This document shows positions 47,725-61,413 of a DNA stretch of 64,000 nucleotides, in pieces. Under the pieces are notes generated by a model, which was not told where the DNA came from, ran no database searches, and worked only from the letters and a program-made list of their open reading frames with translations. The stretch is taken from NCBI GenBank assembly GCA_009602735.1, contig WELA01003918.1, positions 221,295-285,294 of the forward strand. The letters are read 5' to 3'. The DNA is from Mesotaenium endlicherianum (lineage: Eukaryota; Streptophyta; Zygnematophyceae; Zygnematales; Mesotaeniaceae). A program made the position numbers and the translations under genes. The first letter of the stretch is position 1; the number at the start of each line of letters is the position of its first letter.

Positions 47725-48974
47725 TAATATGGGTACTGAAATGTAGAGCCGTAAGGTTGCAATTTTCGATAACCAATTATTTCGATTCATAATTGCGCCC
47801 TACTAATGCACTTTCAATATTCGGATGTACTACTGCATTCAGTTTCTTTCTTGTATGCTTAGCCACGACATGATCTGTGGGAGAAACTGATGTCTATTGG
47901 GTTTCAAACTTTCTTCTCATAGCAAGGTCATGAAATTCAGAGAAATGTTGTAAGTTCACATCAATGAGAATGGGTGAGACTGGTTGCTGGTATGCATCTT
48001 TGAGCATATACTGAATAAGTTGTTTTTATAAGGTATCGATGGCAGTGAAATTGAGAATCACGGAAAGGACAAAAGAAAGACATTTGGACAGCTGACGTGT
48101 AAGTCAAAATCTCACATAGGCCTCCCTTGTTTACATTGGAACTTGACAAAGTCAGTTACATCATCAGAGTCCAGATTCAGAAAGACCACAGTTCGAACGT
48201 GTGGCTGCAGCTTACAGTAGAAACTTGATCCGTGTCCATCTACCAAATTGTGCTTGCCAGAGCTGAGCAACAACCCTTGTATCATATGATACAAAGGAGG
48301 TAAGCCAGCGGGGTTCTCGATAGGGCTTTGAACTGCAAGCTACAAATGGCTTAGGTAATTTGTTGGCCTTGCACTTCACTGATCATTAATTTGGACTTCC
48401 ATAAATCTGGCACATATCTACCCCACTATTTAACGCATAGTAAGGTGATGTTCTGAATAATTGAAGAGCAATGTGCTACGGTGCATGCTCAACACGCTAG
48501 GCGCCTTCCATCAACAACAGATTATTCCATGATATTTCAACACTTGTGAGCTGCAGCACACTGCTACGCACGTATGAAAAAAAAATTTGTGTACATAGCA
48601 CTTAGTCGCAACTCTGGAGTCAGTGTCATGCTTTGTTCTCTCTTCAGTGGAACACTGATGGAATTAACACATCAACTGGGATCGTGTTCAAGAATGTCGT
48701 AGGGGCCCGAACAAGTTCACAAACTCACAGATGCTAGTCATGAAGCAGAGCACTTGCAGCAAGGTGATATGGAAAGTTCACATCTTTGCATATTTCTGCA
48801 CATGCAAATGTCTTACTGGTATCCACGAGATGTTGGATGATGTGTAAGCAGCAAGAGTCGACACACGATGACCTGAGACTGTCAGCAATCCTACAATTGT
48901 CCCATACAGACACGCAAAGTGAAAGGCTACAAAAATATTTCCGAGCATCAGGCGGAGCCCGGTACAAGTTTGTC

Positions 48975-49009
<35 letters not shown>

Positions 49010-49493
49010 TAACTGTCACGCAAAGTGATGTGTGTTGTATAACCGCAAGGGAGTAGGGGGTAGGCTCAGTGTGTGCGCTACAAGATGCCACCCCTGGCTC
49101 CTCCCTCAAATCTATTACAGGAAAAATAATAACTGCTATTCTAGCTGGCGGTGGCGAGCGCATTGCGACTACTGAAGGGAGTGAGCAATCAATAAAGATT
49201 GGCCCTGCTGCTACTGACAGCTTCTGTCCGCAAACGACTACGCTCTACACAACCGAGATGACATTGTCCTACATGCTTCCGACGCAAGCCTCGCTCTGCT
49301 GGCAGCAGGGTGCCAGTGACTGGCAGCGACTCGCACGGAGGAGCTGGCAGATGATGACGTTGATGGAGACAATGATAATAGTAGTGATGAAGATGAGGAG
49401 GAGGAGGAGGGCAATGGGGTGNGGGCTGCCAGGTGGCACTGCGGGCGTGCTTGATGTAGCTCCCCCCAAGACTCCCTTCGACATGATGATGAC
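47725..49493. other. intergenic DNA before the alpha-galactosidase 3' end
   Basis: No gene recognised. Contains a microsatellite (48974-49010) and an acidic GAGGAG-rich run near 49385-49415 next to a single-N assembly join at 49422. Confidence 0.45.
48974..49010. repeat. (CT)n(CA)n microsatellite
   Basis: Compound dinucleotide run, CT units followed directly by CA units. Confidence 0.9.
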
Positions 49494-49713
49494 TCAGGGG
49501 AGCATCTTAGTCAGCCCGAGCGACGAAGACGGGCCGCCAGCAACCGAAGTGCCCACCGACGGCTTGACGGAGGAGGAGGAGGAGGAGGAGGTGGTGGCAG
49601 GGGTGAGAACGTAGAGGGCCACATCGTGCGACTCCACGATAGCGCTCAGCAAGCCTTGCAGAGCGTTTGGTAGCGTCTTCCCCTGCGTCAAGTTTTTACC
49701 ACGCACGCACATG

Positions 49714-49760
<47 letters not shown>

Positions 49761-52700
49761 GCGCATCATGAGCATCGTGCTGCCAAGGTCGAGCCCTCGG
49801 TGGAACACTTTCTCAAAACATCATGCGTATGAGCACACACAAGCATATACATGTGCCTGAAAGTATACATGCAAGCCTGCGCGCGCGCGCGCGTGTGTGT
49901 GTGTGAGTGTGAGCTTGCACGGATACAGAGGCTCGCAAGGATAGAGTGTCGATAACAGCCACACTATACTGCCACAGCCAGACTCGGCACGACCATGACC
50001 ACCTTTGGCGCACGCACCGGAATCGAGCACGCCCTGCCTGTGAGTGGCACCACGCAGACAACTTACTTAAAGCTACGGTTGTTACTCTTCTTCCTGAAGC
50101 CCAGCTCTCATCCATATCCACAAACACACGCTTATCCAGAGACACACTATTCAGTCAAACGCTTCTCCTCAGCGCAGCCCCCAACGCTCTCTCAATCCTC
50201 GCTGGAAGACGGGCTTGTCCAAGTCAGCCCGCCAGGTGCGAACGGGGGGGCCTCCGGCTGCTCCGCAAGCCTCGTTCGTTTGCAGCAACTCGTTCTCTCT
50301 ATTTTTGCACAAGCCCCCGTCTGCCGCTTCCTCTCCGACAGAGTGTCGGTGCAGTCTGTGAACGTATTCATAATTCCTGAGGAGAGAGCACGCTCAACCG
50401 CGCAGTCATGCAGCCACGCGCGCGCCTCACAATGCCTTATGCGAGATGAAACAAGAAAAGAGTCTTCCTTCTCGGCCCATCCCTTTGTGCTTACACGCCT
50501 CTCGTTCCTCCCGTTCCTCTCAGTTCTCTGGTCATGGGTCTCGGGAGCAACGGACCTGCCAGAGGTCGCGCGCTGTCACAGACGCGTCAGACGGGAGGCC
50601 CACGTCGCTCCAGGCGGCGGAGATGTTCGCAGTCTTTGTGCCCCGATTGACGAGCGCCACCACCACCCTGTCGCCCGTCAAGGGCCCGGCCCACACCTGC
50701 ACCGTCAAAGGAAGCACCACCATCCATGTCAATGGAGGATATCAGAAAAGGATATCAGAGGAAGATATCAGAGGAAAATATCAGAGGAGGAGCGGAACAT
50801 ATGTTTGGCCAGAGGGGTGGCTCCTGGGCATAATTGCCGTTGTCCTCGTCGATTGCCATAACGGATAGTTTTCCGTATAACTACGCCGGACACGTGCAAA
50901 GGTCCACCGCGATTGAATTTTCTTTCCCTTCCATTCAAAAATTCAGCCATAGCATCTCCGCCCAAAGGTTCTTGCCCTGCTCACTATTCTCGCCCATACA
51001 CAACAAGTACCTCTACGTACATATGTGTGTCTGTACACACACCTAAGGGTGTGCCCATCTTCCCCAAGCTTCCGTTTTTCACCTTAAAGCGCCGCGTGAA
51101 GCTTGGGTGCGATCGGAGCCCGGCAAAGAGCTGCAGATGAATACCACAGTCATCACGGTGCTACGCGCATCCCAGCGCTGGTGGGGTGTTGGGGTGGCCT
51201 TTGCCATTCCACACAGATGGTGGGGGCAGAGGGTGGTGAGTGCGGGCGAGCCAAGGTTGTCGAGTCTCCCCCCCGCCCTGGAACTCTCACACGTAAGCAG
51301 ACGCACGACACGAGGCACGAAGCACCTCCACCTCAGCAAGTCCGATCGACACGGGCGAGGGCCAGCTCGAGATTGCATAAGGAGCCATGGCAGGCATCGC
51401 ACCCCACCCTCTTACATCGTTAATTCCTGACTACCTCTGCTCTGGAACACCTATCCTCCCTTGCATCTTCCTAGCCCCGGGCAAAAATATTTGAGGAATT
51501 CAGAACCAGAGTCAGCCCCTCTCCTCCTCACCCTCTCTTCCCTCCCTCCCTCCCTCCCTCCCTCTCTCTCTTCCTTCCTCTCACCCTCCCTCCCCCCCTC
51601 TCTCTCTCACACACACGAAGAGACAAGTGAACGAACCGACAAGTGAACGCATGCCAGCCAGTTGCTACAAAGGAGGAGTTGGCAGGTAGGGAGGAATTTG
51701 GCGGTGCTTGCCACCTGGCACCCAGTTCCGCCTCCCTTCCTGTGCAGAGCAAAAAGAAGAGAGAGAGAGGGAGGGAAAAGGAAACACACACACACACCTC
51801 AAGGCTGCCAGCTGTCTGCTTCACCTTCTTCCCCTGCACGCCCAGAGCATCTGCAGCCGCCACCACAGCACAGCCAGGGAGCCTCCGCCGGCGAGCAGGC
51901 GGCAGAAACATCTCCTGCTTAGTCATAGGTCGAGACACATGCGGTTAAAACGTTGGAGGAAAACTTCAGTAGAGTATGTGTTTGTCCAGAAGACCGAGTA
52001 AGGCTGGGGGGCAAATGTGCGTGCACCGACCACTGCAAAACCACATGCGCATGTTTCTCAAGAACCAGCCACTGCAAAAATGTGGTGAGCAACCTGCACA
52101 TACATACACATGTTTACGTGGATCTGCACTGTGTCACTGCGTGTACGTATGTTTGCGTGTATGCGTGCACGCGCGTGCGCGTGTGTGTGTGCGTGTGTGC
52201 GCGTGTGTCTTACGCATGTCCGACTGTCTGGCCACATTCCTCTCATTCCAAATACACACGCGCGTAGATGAACCCTCCCGTTGTGGCGCCCTGTGTATGT
52301 ATGTGTGTTCTTCTCGCACACAGCTCACATACACGCCGACACGCCATTCACACACACCCCCCACCAACAACCGTTCTCCACTCGGCTTACGGCTAAATCC
52401 TGCACGCCACCAAGCAACGCTCCACGTGGCACGAGGATGGGCCACCACAACAGGCGACCGTGCGCGGGAGCTTGGCAGCCGTCAGATCGAGGGCATCGAC
52501 GGGACACGCGGCGGCTCACCTTGATTCACGGCGATGATCTCCTTGTTGAAGAGGATCGTCTTGGTGTCCTCCGTCATGTTCGTGATGTCGCAGCCAATCA
52601 GCAGCGGCGCCTGCAAGGCCCCCCTCAGAGATCTCAGTGAGCTTTAGGGCGAGGTTTCGGGTTTCGGGTTGATCGAGCGTGCACCACCCCCCCCCCNNNN

Positions 52701-55269
52701 NNNNNNNNNNNNNNNNNNNNNNNNNNNNNNNNNNNNNNNNNNNNNNNNNNNNNNNNCCCCCCCGGTTACAATGCGACCCCATTTACAACGCTACCTGTCA
52801 TTATAGGGGAATGACTACGCCCAGCCCAGCCCACAAGCGCAGGGCTTCCCACATCAACGCCGCTGCCTGTCGTTGTTGTGGAGTGACCTTTTTGCCCGCC
52901 CCACTTTTACACTCTTCGCCTTAGACGACCCCACACCACACGTGCGAGGCCTTCTGCCGTTCTGCAATCGAGTGGCTTTGCCCCGCCCCCATCTCCTCTC
53001 TACCTTCTGTTCTCTACAAACCCATTCCGCACAACCCGTGTCCTTTCCTTGAGGGCTCTGCAAACTACTGCTTTGCAATCGGGCGCGCTCCGAGCTCAAG
53101 GGCCTGCATCCTTAGGATTTGTCAGGGGAGGTTTTGTGGTGATGCAGGGTTTCCGACACACGGGAGGTGTGCAAGAGTTAGGGTGTAGGGTTGAAACCGA
53201 GAGGCGATGACTCGTCCAACCAGCCCTCCCATAAGTTTGGCGGATGAGGATCTCGAAGGGAGTACAGATTGTCACAAGTTCCTGTCTGGTCTGCGTCTCG
53301 TGTCTCGTACCGACCTGCTTCAGCAGCGCAGCAGTGAGACGATGTACACAAAAAGCCCTCATGGGGGCAGATGCGGACAAGTATGGGCAAATGTGGGCAA
53401 ATATCGGCATTCAATGCGCACCTTCATGAGAGCCCACAGGCTGAAGTGGACGCGGTACTCGGACGTGCTCATGCCTCCGTTGCCCACCTCCAGCATGTCC
53501 GGATCTGCGACTCGTGTCACGCGCACACACCCCCCTTCCCCCACCCAACGTTCATGAGCAATAAGAAGCAGCGAGAGCCGACTCAATCCCACTCGGGGCT
53601 CATCAACTTTATTGACTTTATTGACTTTCTCTACCCCCCCCATACGCTCCTGTTGATTTAAGGACGCCTTGGGAACGAGGACGAGCTCCTGCAAGAATCT
53701 TTTGTTGTAAGAATCTGTTCGCACTAAGAACCCAGTCCCGCCCCAGGAAGAGAGGGCTTTTGGCAACTGTAAAATGATGCACACTAGTGTCTTATGTTTG
53801 CTACAAGTGTGTAGCAGCTGCTGAGACTCCGACATGGATTGAGGACAGCAGATAAAAGCAGTCAGGGTTTGAGTTTACGATTTGAACCCGCAGTTCAAAG
53901 CCCCGAAGTTCTTGATTGACGTGTCAATGTGCTGATTCACAATGACAACCACATGATTTCGTACAAGTGTATACTACACAGTTCGTTGATTGCGCTTCCT
54001 AAGAAGACACCAAGTGTGAAAACTCCCAACGTCTGCTGAGCACCCAGAAGCCCCGGCTAGGTTGGGGCTGAGATATTTCAATTTGCGGAGACACGCACTG
54101 CGCAAAAGAGAAGGCCAACGAGCACACCGGCATGCAAGCAAACAATGAAACAGATCCAATGTTGCACAGAAGGGTCACAGAAGGATTACAAAAGGAGTCT
54201 GTCGTGAATGATATGGGATTGTGCTGTGCTGTGCGCACCATTCCAGCCGCCAGGGCCGGCATAGTCCGCCCACAGGTTGTTCCAGTCAGCTATTCCGATC
54301 ATGCTGCAGCCCCATAGTTCAAAAGTCAACCGTGTCAGCTCGTTGCTGTGTTGTTGGGCTCTTGGCCAAGGTACTCAGTGCTCATCTACTGGTGAGCAAC
54401 CTCACCTGCAGCTACATGAAGAAGATCATACCCTTCAACTCTGACCATCACACGAGTTTGCCTCGCGTGTCCTCTCTTCCCAGCTCCCACCTGTCACTTT
54501 TTATCTACTTTTAGAAAATGACTAGTGGCGGTCTAAGTCTCGTGTGCCCAGACACGCCAGTGCGAAATAAAACAAAATAAAAATTAAAAATTAATTACTC
54601 ATCAACAGCAGCCCACACTCAGACGATAACAGGTGCGCCAAGCAAGTGCCACACGCTTGCCCCGTCGGACACAAGCAGGTCGCTTTGGCTCATGTCCCGA
54701 CTGTGCAGCACTGCAGTAGGCACAAGCAAGAAGGCTGTAGAGGTTGGGCCAAAAGAAAGCCCTCCCCTACAGTCAGCCCCCCTAGAGTAATGCAAGACCC
54801 TAGCCAGCATGCTGAGGATCCATCGAGGCAGAGAAAATAAGAAACCCCCCTCCCCTCAGTAAACGGCTGGCAGAGTTTCTCAGTGCCTCATGCATGAGAC
54901 AGATAGTGCACGGCACCTGTCCCACTGGTCTTTGATGTCGACGGTAGTGCGCCAGCTGTTGCTTAGCTCTGGCGCCCACAGAGCTGGGTTCTCCACCCCC
55001 CTGTAAAGACAAGCGGGGGGAAAAGAGGGGGGGGTTTTGTGGTGCAACATGCTAGATGTGCTGCATGCGTGGACTAAGAAATGCACACGCAAACGCATTA
55101 GGTATCTCTGGCAAGCAGACATCACGTACCTGCACGTATACGCATGCACATGCAATGTATATGTACATACACCTCGTATGTAGATATATTTAGAAATTTA
55201 CATTCACATATTTGCATGTATGTATATATGTACGTATATATATGTATATATCTCTCTCTCTCTCTCTCC

Positions 55270-55302
<33 letters not shown>

Positions 55303-58300
55303 GCACGCACACATGGATCCACACACCGACAGTTGTTTGAACCTGTCATTTATATACACCGATAGACAGAATCTAGAGCGGTGCTCAGCTAGTTTCTCAA
55401 GCTTGATAAGACACAGACAAAGAAAACACTCAGCATTGCCTCCGTTTACTCAGATACGCTGTTGCCGTGCACTCCAGTGTGGGAGGCTGCCGCTAGCAGT
55501 CATCGGAAGCCTGAGACATGAGTTGGGGAGGCCTTATCCTCCTCATCCTGACATTTTAATTACTGCTTTGTCACGTTCTTTTTGGAGAATTGTTACTGCT
55601 GGCAGCTGACTGGACGCTGTAGATTGATGATGAGCAAAAGACTCACCATTCACACATAGAGAAGAAGATCGGCCGGCCAGTCTCATTGAGAGCCTTCTGC
55701 ATCTTCGGATATCTGCTACGTCAGCACAGTGGCTTCCACGTGTCAGTATCGGTGAGAGAAGCGGCCGACAAGATGTACAGACGATGAGAATGGAGAAAAA
55801 GTCTGGAAGAGAATAATGGGTGCGCTTGTTCAAGTGTGCGAGTACAGCAGCCAGGTGGTAGCAGCAAAGCAACTCGAATCGTCGAGCTGCAGTTGCCAGG
55901 AATGGTGTAGCGCAAGGTACAGCCCACGTGTTTCAAGAACTAAGAGAGGATGCGGCGAAAAAAGGATGCGCCAGGTGGCACGTAAGTGATCCATATTGAT
56001 CAACTGAGGAAAACGACACCCAGCAATTAGGGATTTCACACCACCCCCGTGCTGAGTTTTCGCAGCCAAGGAGCAGCAGATGGTGAATCTGTTGCTCGCC
56101 TGCAGGTGTTCTCATAAGAATCTTACCTCACTTTGGGTGGGGTGAGATCGTCAAAGCAGTTGTCGTACTTGAGGTAGTCTACACCCTGCACTTATCACCA
56201 AAACAATATTATCATTTAAAAAAAAGATTTTATCTGTTATAAATTCAACAGTCCTTAAAATTTTAATAAATAAATTTCATCAAATTTATGTATCAGCCCT
56301 GATTTCGAGTAACGCGGTATCTGCAAGAGCCACCAAAGTATCCCAGGCCACAAGACTTGCATGGGTAATGGCAAAAGGCACCCTGCATTGATTTGCATCG
56401 CAGCAACAAGGCGTGTGGTGGCAAGCCGAGTCAACTAATATGCTGTATCACCTGCGGGGTCAGCCTTAGCATCCTAGGAAGAATAAAAGTCACAGCACAA
56501 CAGAAGCACACCAGTGGTCTGGATGCAAGCACCCGAAATGACTCAAATGTGTAATACGCGGACAGCTTCGACTCCTACCAGCACAGCTGCGAAGCCTAGC
56601 ACGCGCATGCGTGCACACGCACCCCACACACACACACAGCACACAGACCACTTCTCCTTCGGTCAACAGTCAATACGGGAGGAGGTCGACACTCACCCAC
56701 GACGCAAATGTTTCTGCATCCGTCTTCTCGTGGTACAGGGATCCAGGCTGCCTCGCGCATGTGAAGAACCTGCCAGCTCAGCTCGGCCCAGCTCAGGCAG
56801 AGGTGAGCCCTGAGATCGACTCATGCTGACTTGGCGCCTGAGCCAATTCAACGAATTGGGTGTGCTTGGTATTCAAAACCATCACTCGGGGAACAATGTG
56901 GTAGTTACTAGCCCGGTCAAGATTCACGCTAACGTGAACAGCACCCAGGTGCTAGCTGGTTTCAGTACATTGTGTTATATCACACTTGTCAAGCTCCTCC
57001 AAAGTAGTGGCAAACATTAAGAGCATAACACAGTTGTGCTTGTAAACATGTCGCCTGGAAGGTTCAACCTTTTTGTCTGTGCTATACCAGCACTTCGACG
57101 AAGAAAAGCATCCGTGAAGCAAGGACCCCTTCTAAGGCTTAGCAAACGTGGTCGGCTTCATCCCCGTAAACAAGCTGCATGAGCGCTGCGTTTGGTGTTA
57201 CTGGAGCAGATAGAGTATATTCTGATTGCTAGCTAAAATAAAACTGCCGTTTCAAAACCCACACGCTTGGGCTTGTCCTCATTCCAATTCTATCACTCCT
57301 GGTCAATCAAGCGGAAAAGAGGTGATACAGCACTCATAGCATACATGAAAAAAAGTGCTCTACGCGCAAAATGAAAGTTTGCTTCTTTCGCCCCACCACC
57401 ATCAAGCATGCACCAGGTACAAACATACATGGAGGAGTGACAAGGCGGAGAACAAAAATGGACCAGAAGGGAATGAATTGTACAGCCACAACGCACCCAG
57501 TGAAGCAGGAAAAACCAATCAGTACCTCAGGTCTGACAAATTCAGGAGATGGAAGAATCAGAATATAAACTCAGGACTTCAGAAGAGCTCAAAAGAATCA
57601 AGAATGGAGCGTACCCGGCGTCTGAGTAGATGCCGAAGCTGAGGTTCTTGCCGTGGATGTAGTCCCCCAGGGCCTTCATTCCCGACGGAAATGTGGAATT
57701 TCTGGCTGTCAGTCTTCCCTATAACCACAGCCAGAGTTGCTCAGAAGACAAGCAGACGCCCCTCCCGGGCCTAATCACTGCTGCACAATCCGTGATCAGA
57801 CCTCATCCAAAGCCTTGATTCAAGAGACGCGCGCTTTGCTCTTCCCTCTCGACACGATGACACCAGATGGCGCGGTAGACAGGAGAGACAAGGGAGAGGG
57901 TGACTGTGGCTTCGGTCTCATGTATATCCTCGTGAAGCAGAAGAACACACTCCACGCGAATTTTCTCCAATCACTTTGCTCACACTGCAGGGCTCCATGA
58001 GCTTTTTAATCAATTTTTGAATCAATTTATACATCAGTTTAAAAAGCATACTATTAACTTATTTGTGCAAGCATAAACATACAGAAGTTGAGGACTCCAC
58101 ACCTTCAACTAACTATACACAGATCTGCTTGATTTACACGAGTAAAAGGTTGTGAACGGCATACACAGAACACATATAGAAGGTCCACATGCATATGCAC
58201 ATACGCATGAACTGTATGCCAGCTAAGTGCAAGTGGTTGCCACACACGAGAACAAAAAAGCACCTCCGTGTCACGGGTGAGCTCAGCCCAGCAGTCATCT

Positions 58301-59854
58301 GCACGTTCGTCATAACAGAAAAAACGAAATCAGAACGTTTCAGGTGCATCGTCGAGATTTTTTTTTGGCCATCATTTGTTTCTGTGCACCACGAAGCAAG
58401 CATACTCTGCTCCTCTTAGATGTGAGAATCCGATATTGTAAGAGAACATCCAAGCACCAAGCAACAAGCACATCAGAGGGCCCATCCTGCACTTCCTTTC
58501 TGATTTCTAGCAGCACAAGTCTGTCAGCTGCAAGAGTTAGACATCTTTTTCAAATCTTTATGAGCTGTTCACTTCCGCTGCCAGTCATGCTAAAAGGGAG
58601 GGTCTTCAACAATCAAGGGGGAAGCAGACATGAAAGGATGGACTAGAGGGCGCATCTCACCAAGATTGAGGTGGTTGTATCCCAAAGCTGCCAGCCCGGA
58701 AGAAACAAGTGTGTCGGCTGCACATTGCACCAGACATGGCACCGAGGGAGGTGCCAGAAAGCGTCCAAACGGAACCAGCAGTCCCCCAAAAAACAAGAGA
58801 AAGATTCAGACAAGTACCCATGACAAGATGCAAGAAGAGTAGAAGCGCTCTAATTATGCAAAAGAATCTCAGCTGCAGGGAAAGGACTGGCGGGATATGA
58901 CCACTGCCTATGCAAGTTACGTCAGTGCCACATGGCACGCCTCCAAACCTGCTGGGCTAGTGGAAGCACTCAAAGCTGTGAGTGGTGGAGCAGAGCGGAG
59001 TGACACCTGTGCTCTTGATGAGCTCTTCGTCAATGTTGCAACCGAATCTGTTCCAGCTATTCCACCTGTCGGGAGTCAATCAAGAAGCACGGCAGGGAGG
59101 ATACTAATCAGTACACTGACATGCTGGATAATTCCCTCCAGGGAGCAAAGCAGAGGCATACGAACAACAACAAGCAAGGTACAGTAAGGAGCCAAGCAAA
59201 CATCATTGCATACATACTGCTGAACTTCTGACTCAGCCTGCTTGACGTATCCTGTCGACAAATTGTTGCCTCCTAGTGTCTCACACTGCTTGCACAATAC
59301 AGACTTCAGCTGGACCCCACTCTTCATGAACAACCACTTGTCCTTCAGTGCTTCACCCCCCACTTCCCAGTTTCTTGCTATGCTAAAGAGCGCAGCACAG
59401 CCAGTTGAGGTCTCCCATGTCATAAAGATATGCAAGCATGAGCCAACTATGTGCACCACGACAAGAGACTGCCACAGAAGGTGCATAAGAGCTGAGGTGT
59501 GAACACCTTCTCGTGTTGCTTTGAAGCAATTGCTGAGAACCATTTACTGTCACCCTATTAGAGGCATATACTGTTCCTACACATTGCAGACTGAAGACAT
59601 TGAAATTGGACTAACCCCATCTGCGGAGTTTGGCCTAAGCCATTATCAAGCTCCAGCTTGACGAGCTTGGGCAACACCACGTCGGCTGCTGCAGAGATTT
59701 TTAATGTGGGAGCCTCAGGATCTGTAGCATTCATAGTAATCTCGGGCAGGCGGCGGGCCGAGGTGGCCAGCTGTATTTGAAGCAGAAAAAGTACCACCAG
59801 CACTGGACGACCAAAGCTGGAAAGTGGCAGCTGCAACAACAACACCGCTTCCAT
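49494..59854 (-). CDS. alpha-galactosidase, glycoside hydrolase family 27, complete, 15 exons
   Basis: Hydrolyses terminal alpha-galactosyl residues, in the secretory pathway or vacuole. Exons (-): 59854-59616, 59065-59007, 58717-58661, 58298-58264, 57718-57615, 56769-56697, 56185-56127, 55712-55647, 55000-54917, 54303-54239, 53504-53422, 52610-52520, 51850-51798, 50696-50556 and 49682-49494. All have GT/AG borders and phases close to 465 residues. Residues 1 to about 33 form a hydrophobic signal or anchor. The GH27 core runs [13 protein letters not shown] (near 73-85), [19 protein letters not shown], then YLKYDNC with nucleophile D197, FFSMCEWG, and SWRTTVDI with acid/base D252. GPGGWNDPDML, PLLIGCD and VNQDALGVQG follow, then a beta-sandwich ending VALYVLTP. 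A Ser-rich tail of about 34 residues follows that usual end. Several exons are only 35-66 bp. A 60-base assembly gap lies in the intron at 52611-53421. No damage is seen. Confidence 0.93.
49726..49758. repeat. (CA)n microsatellite in alpha-galactosidase intron 14
   Basis: Run of CA units about 45 bp from the acceptor of the last exon. Confidence 0.9.
49876..49908. repeat. (GC)n(GT)n microsatellite in alpha-galactosidase intron 14
   Basis: GC alternating run passing into GT units. Alternating purine-pyrimidine tracts of this kind can adopt Z-DNA. Confidence 0.85.
51531..51617. repeat. CCCT/CT-rich low-complexity tract in alpha-galactosidase intron 13
   Basis: Pyrimidine-only run of CCCT and CT units ending in CA units. 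On the transcribed (minus) sense it is a long purine tract. Confidence 0.85.
52160..52212. repeat. (GT)n/(GC)n-rich tract in alpha-galactosidase intron 12
   Basis: Interrupted GT and GCGT units. Confidence 0.8.
52697..52756. other. assembly gap, 60 N
   Basis: Run of 60 N bounded on both sides by C homopolymer. It lies in an alpha-galactosidase intron, so the coding sequence is not affected. Confidence 0.98.
55221..55312. repeat. (TA)n(CT)n(CA)n compound microsatellite in alpha-galactosidase intron 8
   Basis: TATG/TATA units, then a long CT run, then CA and GCAC units in succession. Confidence 0.9.
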
Positions 59855-61413
59855 CAGGGCCAGGTGCCGTAAATATCTGGTGGAGTGAAAACTGTTGGAA
59901 GTTCTGTGCTACTTGATAGCTCTTAAAGCGAAATACATCAACATTTAGCCCAATACAAAAGCAGTCATAGGCAAGAAATGCGGCCGAAAAGTGCTCTCCT
60001 ATACCACATTGCAACAGAGCTACTTAGTAATCCATCAGAACTATCAGACGATTGCTGACTTGATCAGTATAAATCAACAGGACATAAGTAAAGAGTGGAG
60101 TACATGTGCATTGTCAAGCTCACCATTCTTGCTAAGTTCTTCATGTTGAGCGCCTGCAAGACCTGCTGCCTGAATTTCGGGGCACACAATAGGAAGAAAC
60201 CGAATCACGCAGTGAGCATTACCCCTACTGACGAACACTCCTGTTGAGTCAGTCAGTTGAATTGATCACTTTACAATCCGGAACACCGGAGTCGTCCTAT
60301 GTAGTAGTGCATACCGGTGTCACGAATGCTAACTTATAGAGATGGCTCGCCCTTTTCCCGCGAATAGCAATGGAGGGGCAGCGGTGACATTCTCGAGGGG
60401 GACGTTGCCCTCGAGGTGCTGATTATGGACTACGCCCTGGGCGCGCCTGCATTCTCCCTCTTTTCCCTAAGTAGACACGGTTGCAACCTTTTTTGTGCAA
60501 TTTCACGTGCACGAAACTCGCGAAGGTATGGCATTCCAAGTGTCGCTTTTCTGTCTGGCAGATTAAGCGACTATTTGACATGGTTTGACATAATTGACAG
60601 CTTCGACTGCATAGTAGAGCAATTTTTTTAGCAAACCCATGTAGCTTGCATGCATGTAACAAACAATCTAACACGAGGAGGACCATGTCAGCCAATGTCA
60701 GCAATAAGCGCGAACTTTTGACTGATTTTTGATTTTCTGGATATTCTTAATGAAGGAAACTGGGAAAGTGGTTGCTGCTGATTCTGGCTAATCATAGCGA
60801 AACTGACTGGACCTGGTCCGGGACCAGAGTCGGGACTCGGGACATTTGTCGAGGCCTCTGACGTTGGAAATAATTTGAACACTTGGCAACTTTGATGTCG
60901 GTTCATAAGAAGGCCTTCCAGGTCACGGATAGGCTCAGTACAGGTTTCCTCTTAATTAGTGTCGCCAATGTTTTGCATGTGACCTTTAGTACCAATATCC
61001 TTCCCAGTATAGCCCGCGGAACGAATGACTCTCTTAGCAGGTTTGTGCTATAGGTGAAACGATATTTGGCCCTATTTAAAGTAGAAAATAATAAATATTC
61101 CTGGGGAGAAGGGTATCTCGAAAGCCCTCTAGGTATGAAAATTAGAAGCTAATCAATGATTGAAAAGAGAAACAAGGAAATAAACAAGGCTTCAGAAGAG
61201 TGATAACTAAACGCTTGTAATCTCCTGGCCATCATACTCCAAATTTGGTGACAACGACATGGTACGGGTTCACTCCCCCGCTCAGATTGTGCTTCCCAGC
61301 GGACCGTTTGTTTAGCCATGGTTAATAAACTGAAAGTTAGGTCATAGCTTGCGTATCCCTGCTGTCGTTTGTGACCTTGTGACCTCACGGGTGCGTCTTC
61401 TTGGCCACAGTCG
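59855..61413. other. divergent intergenic region
   Basis: About 1.55 kb between the starts of the alpha-galactosidase (-) and Elongin-B-like (+) genes, so it should hold both promoters. I see no coding similarity and no convincing core promoter motif. Confidence 0.5.

Noticed and set aside
49340-49460. Acidic coding tail (DDDVDGDNDNSSDEDEEEEE)
   Set aside because: The open frame is short, crosses a single-N join, has no convincing splice acceptor and lies next to GAG-repeat DNA. Low-complexity sequence explains it.
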